Assembly (NCBI GenBank): GCA_008501545.1
Contig: QQUM01000318.1
Span: 1-7,285 of the forward strand
DNA from: Calditrichota bacterium
Lineage (GTDB): Bacteria; Zhuqueibacterota; Zhuqueibacteria; Zhuqueibacterales; Geothermadaptataceae
Direction of reading: 5' to 3'
DNA length: 7,285 bases
Shown here: positions 1-5,372 of the stretch, one piece after another
Position numbering within the stretch: position 1 is the first letter of the stretch
Layout of the letters: each line of letters opens with the position of its first letter
The notes under the pieces: model-generated
The model's input: the letters and a program-made list of their open reading frames with translations, nothing else
Databases searched by the model: none
Told to the model about the DNA's origin: nothing
Translations under genes and position numbers: made by a program

Positions 1-1530
1 ACTTGTTGGGTCGGATAAAGTAAACTGGTTCAGGGTGTCGGGGTAAATTAGCACAGTTGTATAGCCGTGCGAGGCGCGATCACCGAATCCGGTGTAGCTG
101 CGTTCCACATTCAGGGGGATGATTGCCCCTTCACGGACGAAAACCGGGTATTCATCAAGGGGAAATTCTTTTTCAATTGTTTGATCCCCGGTAAATATCC
201 GGCTGTCATCAAAAAAATAACGCCATTTGCCTGGTGGTAATTGCACAGTATGAGAAAGCGTATCGCGGTAAATTGGTGCAATCAGGAAGGCATCACCGAA
301 AAAGTAGTGGTATTTTCCGCGTGTTGGTCGTTGTAAAATTTTCCCGCCATTGTGAGCAGCGACAACATAGCTGTACATGTACGGCACGAGTTCTGTATGC
401 AGCCATGAGAATTTGCGAATGATTTCCAATTCCTGCTGACTTCGTTTCCAAAGTGCGCGCTCGCCATGCCCCCCATTTAAAAACAAGCCGCAGAAAGTCG
501 AAAATTGTGCCCAACGGATGTAAAGTCTTGGCGGGATTTCAGCGCCGGAAAAGCCGGCAATATCGGAACCGATGACGTTGTAGCCGAGTTCGGCACTGCC
601 AAGAATATCCTGTATGGCTGTTTCGATTCCCTCGCTGCCACCAAAAATCTTGTCATCGAAAAATGGGTCATCATCGCCTTGCTGTGCCTGCCAGATATGC
701 TCCTGATCCCCAACCCAGGTAACCGGGGCTGCGTCGATTGGCGCAAAACCTTCCGGATGGATAATGTTGCCATCCAAAGCACGCGCGAGGGTGATAAATT
801 CCGGATTGTGCTTTTTCCCATTTTTGAATTCTTCTCTGTAATAGAAATCCATGTATTGCCGTGTTGTCATTCGCCCTGAAAAAGTGTGCAGGTAGGGAAG
901 CGGAAAGCCAAATAAATCGCTGGAGAAGAATGTTGCTGTGCCATCCAGCTTCCAGCCATCGATGCCAAGATCAAAAATGGGTTGTTGTTGCTTCTGCCAC
1001 CACTGCATGGCTTCTGGATTGGTATAGTCGATGAATCCGCCACGTCCTTTCCACCATTTTACCTGGTGTTTTTCTGCAGCCAGAAATCCTTTTTCAGCGA
1101 TATCATCGTACCAGTCAGCCGTCTTTTTAAACTTTGTGTCTTTGCTGAAGCTGTTCACCATGCTTGTCATCCACAAAACAACGCGATAGCCATCGTTCTC
1201 AAGTTGGTTGAACCAGGTTTCAGGCTGTGGATAACGTGTTGTATCGACAATAAAATCGTTATAGCGAGTGCTCCATGGACTGTCCAGAATGATGGTGCGC
1301 ACCGGGATATCATGCTCTTTGTATCCCAGCAGCAATTCATCCACCCGGTCCGCGGTATTGACATCATCTTCCCATAGCCAGCACTCCAGCGCCCAGGCAG
1401 GTGTGAGCGGTGGAGTGCCATGACGCTGGCCATTAAACGGCATACCCCAGAACGGCCAAATCCACAGGAAGTAGACGAGGATACAAAGTAGCAAGAATAA
1501 AGTTAAGACAACTTTTAATAGTTTTTTCAT
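1..1530 (-). CDS. GH31 family alpha-glycosidase, membrane-anchored, 3' end cut by window edge
   Basis: An uninterrupted frame of 510 codons runs from ATG at 1530 to the window edge, so the C-terminus is missing. Family GH31 enzymes are retaining alpha-glycosidases (alpha-glucosidase, alpha-xylosidase and others) that use two aspartates. Residues 3-25 form one hydrophobic segment after a Lys-rich start, read as a signal anchor; Leu before Cys16 argues against a lipobox. The (beta/alpha)8 barrel seems to begin by residue 46. The nucleophile region is GIDGWKLDG, with Asp196 as likely nucleophile. VTWVGDQ places the likely acid/base at Asp275. GSDIAGF (321-327) matches the conserved GADxxGF-type loop. 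LPPGKWRYFFDD and PVFVREGAIIPL (about 431-473) match the post-barrel beta domain. The roughly 200-residue N-terminal beta-sandwich typical of GH31 is absent. No clear Shine-Dalgarno precedes the start; the basic, hydrophobic N-terminus supports it. Substrate cannot be told. The family is near certain; cell location is inferred. Confidence 0.92.
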   Translation of the reverse strand, partial: MKKLLKVVLTLFLLLCILVYFLWIWPFWGMPFNGQRHGTPPLTPAWALECWLWEDDVNTADRVDELLLGYKEHDIPVRTIILDSPWSTRYNDFIVDTTRYPQPETWFNQLENDGYRVVLWMTSMVNSFSKDTKFKKTADWYDDIAEKGFLAAEKHQVKWWKGRGGFIDYTNPEAMQWWQKQQQPIFDLGIDGWKLDGTATFFSSDLFGFPLPYLHTFSGRMTTRQYMDFYYREEFKNGKKHNPEFITLARALDGNIIHPEGFAPIDAAPVTWVGDQEHIWQAQQGDDDPFFDDKIFGGSEGIETAIQDILGSAELGYNVIGSDIAGFSGAEIPPRLYIRWAQFSTFCGLFLNGGHGERALWKRSQQELEIIRKFSWLHTELVPYMYSYVVAAHNGGKILQRPTRGKYHYFFGDAFLIAPIYRDTLSHTVQLPPGKWRYFFDDSRIFTGDQTIEKEFPLDEYPVFVREGAIIPLNVERSYTGFGDRASHGYTTVLIYPDTLNQFTLSDPTS

Positions 1531-1550
1531 GGATTATTGTTTAGTTGTTT

Positions 1551-1638
1551 CAATATCCAACACTCAACACTCAACACTCAATTTCAATGCTTTAAACTTG
1601 GACATTGGATATTGTGTGTTGAATATTGTTTATTGATG
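1551..1638. repeat. Heptamer-periodic imperfect palindrome, copy A
   Basis: The left part is built of 7-base units: CAATATC, then CAACACT three times, then CAATTTC. The right part has units ATTGGAT, ATTGTGT, GTTGAAT, ATTGTTT. The arms are complementary in more than one register. The outer pair 1551-1567 with 1612-1628 matches at 15 of 17. The inner pair 1572-1589 with 1603-1621 has two mismatches and one bulge. The central spacer contains AAACTTG. It fills almost the whole gap between the VOC gene stop and the GH31 start, and would be transcribed if the two genes are co-transcribed. A second copy lies at 2304-2387. No T-tract follows the stem, so a simple intrinsic terminator is not supported. 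Confidence 0.85.
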
Positions 1639-1643
1639 TTTTT

Positions 1644-2069
1644 TTACCGTGTCGTCGTACCTTCGTACAAATCAGTAAACACCTGATCAACCGGTTCCCA
1701 GAGTTCAATTTTATTGCCTTCAGCATCGAGAATGTGGGCGAATTTGCCGTATTCATAGCTTTCCAGTTCCCCGACGATTTCCACACCTTCTGCTTTCAGG
1801 TCTTCGAGTAATTGCTCGAGGTTTTCAACACGGTAATTAATCATGTATTCCCGCTTCGACGGTTCGAAATATTTTGTGTTTTGCGGAAAAGGACTCCATT
1901 GCAAATAGCCTTTTTGCTCCGGATTTTCTGAACTGCGAAATTCGAACAAAGAGCCGTATTCATTGGTTTTTAATCCCAGGTGTTTCTGGTACCAGTCTTT
2001 CATCTTTTGCACATCCCGGCATTTAAAGAAAATACCACCGATACCGGTTACTTTTTTTTGTTGAGCCAT
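1644..2069 (-). CDS. VOC superfamily (glyoxalase/bleomycin-resistance/dioxygenase fold) protein
   Basis: 141 residues from ATG at 2069. The start is chosen because AAAGGA lies 6 bases upstream; the frame stays open to a TTG at 2096, but that would place the start inside the leader inverted repeat. The fold shows as two beta-alpha-beta modules. The first is GIGGIFFKCRDVQKMKDWYQ (9-28) followed by LGLKTN; the second runs from YMINYRVENLEQLLEDLKAEG to HILDAEGNKIELWEP (112-126). The ending DAEGNKIELWEP is typical of the superfamily, and Glu122 sits where a metal-ligand glutamate usually lies. The N-terminal ligand position in GIGGIFF carries no His, so the usual glyoxalase I metal set is incomplete and activity cannot be assigned. 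There is no signal peptide, so it is cytosolic. It is bracketed by two copies of the same palindromic repeat. Confidence 0.86.
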   Translation of the reverse strand: MAQQKKVTGIGGIFFKCRDVQKMKDWYQKHLGLKTNEYGSLFEFRSSENPEQKGYLQWSPFPQNTKYFEPSKREYMINYRVENLEQLLEDLKAEGVEIVGELESYEYGKFAHILDAEGNKIELWEPVDQVFTDLYEGTTTR

Positions 2070-2075
2070 ACTTCG

Positions 2076-2081
2076 TCCTTT
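2076..2081 (-). promoter_or_regulatory. Ribosome-binding site deciding the VOC start
   Basis: On the minus strand AAAGGA precedes ATG at 2069 by six bases. It fixes the start at 2069 rather than the in-frame TTG at 2096. It lies just downstream of the leader hairpin, so leader folding could affect its access (inference). Confidence 0.7.
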
Positions 2082-2086
2082 CAATT

Positions 2087-2151
2087 TTGCCCACAAGGGG
2101 CAAGGCTACAAAGGTCTTAAAAATGAAAAACTGTAGCCCAGAGCCTTGTGG
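2087..2151 (-). repeat. Interrupted inverted repeat in the leader of the VOC gene
   Basis: CCACAAGG (2091-2098) pairs with CCTTGTGG (2144-2151). GGCTACA (2104-2110) pairs with TGTAGCC (2132-2138). The two stems are separated by a symmetrical 5+5 internal loop (2099-2103 and 2139-2143), with a 21-base A/T-rich apical loop. A second, mutually exclusive hairpin uses TTGCCC (2087-2092) with GGGCAA (2098-2103), closing a 5-base loop directly before the ribosome-binding site. The pairings are read directly from sequence. Whether this is a regulatory leader or simply a dispersed repetitive palindrome cannot be told from one copy. Confidence 0.7.
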
Positions 2152-2306
2152 CCTGATTGTATGAGAGCCAGTGATTTTATTTTTGAGGGTGTTTTGGGGA
2201 GATTTTCCGCAGTTTCGCGATCGGGCATCACAAAACATGCCGGGCATAATTTGTTCATTTCAGCTACAGCTTTTTCGTAATCATGGCCGACGTACAACAA
2301 CGCCAC
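2106..2306 (-). CDS. Doubtful small ORF or gene remnant
   Basis: The gap between the VOC gene and the propeller gene holds an open frame of 66 codons if read from GTG at 2306; it extends to ATG at 2345 through repeat copy B. The middle part (VGHDYEKAVAEMNKLCPACF and on to KIKSLALI) looks compositionally like protein, with mixed charged and hydrophobic residues and a CPAC motif. However, there is no ribosome-binding site, the N-terminal extension is only translated repeat, and the stop falls inside the leader inverted repeat. I do not recognise it. It may be chance, or a decayed gene trapped between repeats. Confidence 0.15.
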   Translation of the reverse strand: MALLYVGHDYEKAVAEMNKLCPACFVMPDRETAENLPKTPSKIKSLALIQSGHKALGYSFSFLRPL

Positions 2307-2387
2307 ACAATACCCAATATTCAACATCCAACACCCAATGTCCAATTAAAAAACTTGATAATTGGATATTGGGTGTTGGTTATTACG
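2304..2387. repeat. Heptamer-periodic imperfect palindrome, copy B with 20-bp stem
   Basis: The left units are CACACAA, TACCCAA, TATTCAA, CATCCAA, CACCCAA, TGTCCAA. The right units are ATTGGAT, ATTGGGT, GTTGGTT. Positions 2328-2347 pair with 2360-2379 at 19 of 20, and the single exception is a G-T (G-U wobble) pair on the plus strand. The 12-base loop (2348-2359) contains AAACTTG, as does the spacer of copy A. The stem begins 16 bases past the stop codon of the propeller gene, so it should lie in that gene's 3' untranslated region. The following sequence is not T-rich; a role in transcript-end stability is possible, but a classical terminator is not shown. Confidence 0.88.
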
Positions 2388-2395
2388 TAGAGAAT

Positions 2396-4711
2396 CTATT
2401 TTACAAACCCGTGATACAATCCCATGTAGTAGGGCAGCAGAAAGATAGTGCCGTCACCAAGACCGTGGCCATTTCCACCGGATTGCAGTTGCCACACATC
2501 GTGGTTCCAGTGATTGTAATAGGATTCGTCAGCGGGAATAACTTTACCATTACTGCGATACCCTTTGCGCGCAAGAGACCTTTCATCGTAGGCTTCATTT
2601 GATTTGTGGGGACGCAGGATATCGATGCGCTCGCTGTTGTCATGCCGCCAATTCACTCGATCGAGTGGAATACGCATTAATGTCTCGATTGCGTCTTCGT
2701 GCCAGGTGCCAGTCGGTTCAGTTGATTGTGTGTCGAAAGCATCGGTATAGGTCACACCCTTGGATACAGCCGCAATAACAAAATTAAAGAGTGGATTCAT
2801 TTCCGGTTCTTCCATTTTCCAGCTATCCCACAAGGATATGGCAAAGCGTGAGCGGCGCTCGGGATCTTTTTCATATTTTACCAGATGATAGTAATTCATG
2901 AATGCCATTTCATCATCGGATTGGTTGCCGGTAGCGATGCCATGATGGTATTTTTGCCGTGAGAGATTTTGCATGTAGCTGTGATTGTTGATAAGATCGT
3001 CCATCACTTCGCCGTATTTTTTATCCCCGGTAATGTGCTGAGCAACAGCGAGATAGGTTAGCATGCTCAGCGAATTGAGTCCGCGTTCGATAATCCAATT
3101 CTTGCTGTAATTCATCTCCTTTGGACTAAACCGTGCCCAGCGGGTCGGTTTGCCGTCGACATCAACCAGTTGGAAATCATGTTTGATGAGATGATCGGTT
3201 AAAGCCTTGACTTGTTCACGTACAGCGTCTTTTTCTTCTTCTGTTTCAGCGACAAGATCATAGTAGAGACCATAGAGAAAATAGTGACCATCGAGTTCAT
3301 CTGAGCTCGTATCGGTCTTGTAATACCATTTGCCATCAGCGCTGCGCGGCCAACGTGGTTCGTAGGCTTTCCAGAGTTTATCGTTCGTTTGTTGATTTCT
3401 GATATCACGTTCCAGACGGCCATCGTTGGGATTCGGGCCATCTGTGGGCAAAATCGTGCGGGCAACATAGCCATGTGGTGGACTCACTTCTGCATTTTCC
3501 GTCACCTTCCGCAAAGATTCCATCGCTTTAAAGGCTTTTGTTGCCCGTTTTTTCGCTAATGGATCTTTCGTGGCAGCATAGGCAAAACATTCGCCTGCGC
3601 CATACATGCTGGTCCACAAGCCATCGTTGTCACTGTCGCGTTGGCGAACATTGGCTTTTACACCGGCTTCCGGCAAACCGACTTCCAATACATATTCATA
3701 TGGCGTGCGTCGGTGGTAGCGGTCGATTTCATCCTCATAAAATTTCGCTTTTTCTGCAAGGGTCATGGGTCTGCGTTCAATGAGGCTGAGCCCTTTATTC
3801 GTGGCCAGCCATGCATCGCCGTTTTGGTTCACGGCGATACTGTTCACATGGTCGTCGGGAAGCCAGCGCATGCCCTGGCGGTAAGCCCAGTGATTGCCGT
3901 CGTACCGAATAGCGCCTTTGCTCGTACCGAACCAAACGACACCGTTTTCGCCGGGTGATCCGGTTGTGAAATTGTTGTAGGGTAAACCTTCTTTCCCGGT
4001 GTAAAGCGTCCATGTCTTGTCGTGCATTCCCACACCTTGAGCCGATGCAAACCACAAACGTCCCTTGCTGTCGTGGAATACGGCCTGCACGTCACGGGGC
4101 GCCCAACTGCGTGTTCCTTCGTAGGGATACAACGCTTTTTCTTTTTTCTTTTTTAAATCTATTTTCATCAACCCGAGATCTGTTGCCGCCAGAATTTTAT
4201 TCTCAGATGATAAGTATAGTTGCCGTATGGCATGGCCTGCAAGGGCAAGCTGTTTTGGATCTTTTTTGTAGTCGAGTTGATAAAGCCCGCTGCTGTTCCC
4301 GAGATAAATAGCATTCCCGGAAACGATAAGGGCGCTCTGCGCGAATTCTTCATGTAAATTTATCTCTTTTTCAACTTTATTATTTTTCAAAATTGCGAGG
4401 AAATTCCCTGCTTCTGTTGCTGCAAGGACAATGACCTCATTTCCGTCCATACCGATACTCTGCACAGAAGCATTGAGCAATTCTTCTACTGTGTGCCATT
4501 TTTTATTGGAAAAATAGGCAAGGCCTTTGTCTGTTCCGGCATATACTGTACCAGTGGGATGAATCGCAACTGCATGCACAACATCTGATGGCAAGCCATC
4601 GCTGGTTTTATAAAATGTCCGTACTTCCTGAGGGTAGGTTCCAACATTAATCGCCTCACTGGAATAGCAAAATGTGGCGGTCAATAGAATGAGTGAAAAC
4701 AAGGTCTTCAT
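2396..4711 (-). CDS. Exported beta-propeller / helical-domain protein of unknown function
   Basis: 771 residues. ATG at 4711 is preceded by AGGAAA (4718-4723) at normal spacing. Residues 1-20 form a signal peptide ending SSEA, so the protein is probably periplasmic or outside the cell. Residues about 27-312 contain beta-propeller blades of the regulator-propeller (Reg_prop) style: GLPSDVVHAVAIHPTGTVYA (39-58), RLWFASAQGVGMH (218-230), GLPYNNF to VVWFGTSKGAIRY (242-270), and HVNSIAVNQNGDAWLATNKG (288-307). Residues 320-771 form a second, mostly helical domain rich in Trp, Tyr and His. Its marks include RDSDNDGLWTSMYGAGE (358-374), SPPHGYV (410-416), DELDGHYFLYGLYYD (471-485) and GNGHGLGDGT (746-755). 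This pattern resembles (alpha/alpha)-toroid carbohydrate-active or lyase domains, but no family is recognised. There is no kinase or DNA-binding part, so it is not a hybrid two-component sensor. It starts 49 bp after the cytochrome b-like gene and may be its operon mate. Confidence 0.78.
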   Translation of the reverse strand: MKTLFSLILLTATFCYSSEAINVGTYPQEVRTFYKTSDGLPSDVVHAVAIHPTGTVYAGTDKGLAYFSNKKWHTVEELLNASVQSIGMDGNEVIVLAATEAGNFLAILKNNKVEKEINLHEEFAQSALIVSGNAIYLGNSSGLYQLDYKKDPKQLALAGHAIRQLYLSSENKILAATDLGLMKIDLKKKKEKALYPYEGTRSWAPRDVQAVFHDSKGRLWFASAQGVGMHDKTWTLYTGKEGLPYNNFTTGSPGENGVVWFGTSKGAIRYDGNHWAYRQGMRWLPDDHVNSIAVNQNGDAWLATNKGLSLIERRPMTLAEKAKFYEDEIDRYHRRTPYEYVLEVGLPEAGVKANVRQRDSDNDGLWTSMYGAGECFAYAATKDPLAKKRATKAFKAMESLRKVTENAEVSPPHGYVARTILPTDGPNPNDGRLERDIRNQQTNDKLWKAYEPRWPRSADGKWYYKTDTSSDELDGHYFLYGLYYDLVAETEEEKDAVREQVKALTDHLIKHDFQLVDVDGKPTRWARFSPKEMNYSKNWIIERGLNSLSMLTYLAVAQHITGDKKYGEVMDDLINNHSYMQNLSRQKYHHGIATGNQSDDEMAFMNYYHLVKYEKDPERRSRFAISLWDSWKMEEPEMNPLFNFVIAAVSKGVTYTDAFDTQSTEPTGTWHEDAIETLMRIPLDRVNWRHDNSERIDILRPHKSNEAYDERSLARKGYRSNGKVIPADESYYNHWNHDVWQLQSGGNGHGLGDGTIFLLPYYMGLYHGFVK

Positions 4712-4760
4712 GTTTGATTTCCTGGTTTATTGTTCTGATTTTTGGTCAGTTCATTACGAA

Positions 4761-5351
4761 CTAATCGTTTTTTTGCATGAACATGCGGATTGCATAAAAT
4801 GAATATACGATGACTGCTGCGATCAGCGCGACAGCTACGTATTTATGGACTGCGAGCAGGATAATTTGGGCCTGGGTCCCGGCCAGTGGGAACATGCTCA
4901 AACCGATTGCTATAATTGCACTGGACGCGAGAATCAATGTGGTCCAAAAACAAATTTTTAATCGTAAATTCAGGCTGGTTTCTTCTTTGACAAGGCGTTG
5001 CTTGTGCGCCCAGAAGAGAACGAAGAAGAGAAGTGCCAGGGAAAAAAGAGGCGCTACGGTTAGATGCAACATGAGCAACAACCCGGACATCGGTTTTATG
5101 AATAGCCATGGTTGAATAAAACCTGTAATGCCGAGGATAAGTAAAAAATCCAGAGCGAAAAAATAACTTAAATTTCGCAGCGAGCTTTTATTCAGCCACC
5201 CATTTGCACGGGCTTGTGTACGGTAGTATTTAAACTGATGCCTCCACCACTTGATCATTTCACTGGCACTGATACCAGTGGCACGCAAAGCCGTAAAGAG
5301 CCAGACGAAGGCAACGATGCAGACCAGGAGAGAAATAATTGAAAAAAGCAC
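4761..5351 (-). CDS. Polytopic membrane protein, probable cytochrome b-like quinol partner
   Basis: 196 residues starting with GTG at 5351. Hydrophobic segments lie at about 1-22, 62-84, 90-115, 132-157 and 160-187, giving about five membrane helices, with a basic Trp-rich loop (34-60) after the first. His96 (in LMLHLTVAP) and His169 (in LLAVHKYVAV) lie in separate helices and could ligate heme b; His116 lies at a membrane edge. This layout and the position 21 bp downstream of an exported multiheme cytochrome suggest a cytochrome b-type subunit that passes electrons between membrane quinol and the cytochrome. That is an inference; no family signature is certain. Alternatives are a scaffold or assembly membrane protein. 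Confidence 0.72.
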   Translation of the reverse strand: MLFSIISLLVCIVAFVWLFTALRATGISASEMIKWWRHQFKYYRTQARANGWLNKSSLRNLSYFFALDFLLILGITGFIQPWLFIKPMSGLLLMLHLTVAPLFSLALLFFVLFWAHKQRLVKEETSLNLRLKICFWTTLILASSAIIAIGLSMFPLAGTQAQIILLAVHKYVAVALIAAVIVYSFYAIRMFMQKND

Positions 5352-5357
5352 GATTTA

Positions 5358-5364
5358 TCCCTTT
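5358..5364 (-). promoter_or_regulatory. Ribosome-binding site supporting a GTG start
   Basis: AAAGGGA on the minus strand lies six bases upstream of GTG at 5351, inside the 21-bp gap after the cytochrome c gene. It supports the GTG as the true start of the membrane protein and indicates translation within one operon. Confidence 0.65.
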
Positions 5365-5372
5365 AGCAGAAG

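Noticed and set aside
505..879. Plus-strand open frame of 124 codons
   Set aside because: It lies opposite the GH31 gene, whose minus-strand frame shows family motifs throughout; no ribosome-binding site or recognisable domain.
1551..1638. CRISPR array or intrinsic terminator
   Set aside because: The 7-base units are too short and have no spacers, and there is no T-tract after the stem on either strand.
1551..2387. Composite transposon or integron cassette carrying the VOC gene
   Set aside because: No transposase or integrase is present, no target duplications were found, and the repeats lack insertion-sequence ends; only a recombination hypothesis is left.
2396..4711. Hybrid two-component sensor
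   Set aside because: The propeller repeats fit, but there is no Y_Y_Y domain, transmembrane helix, histidine kinase, receiver or AraC-type domain; the C-terminal half is a different helical domain.
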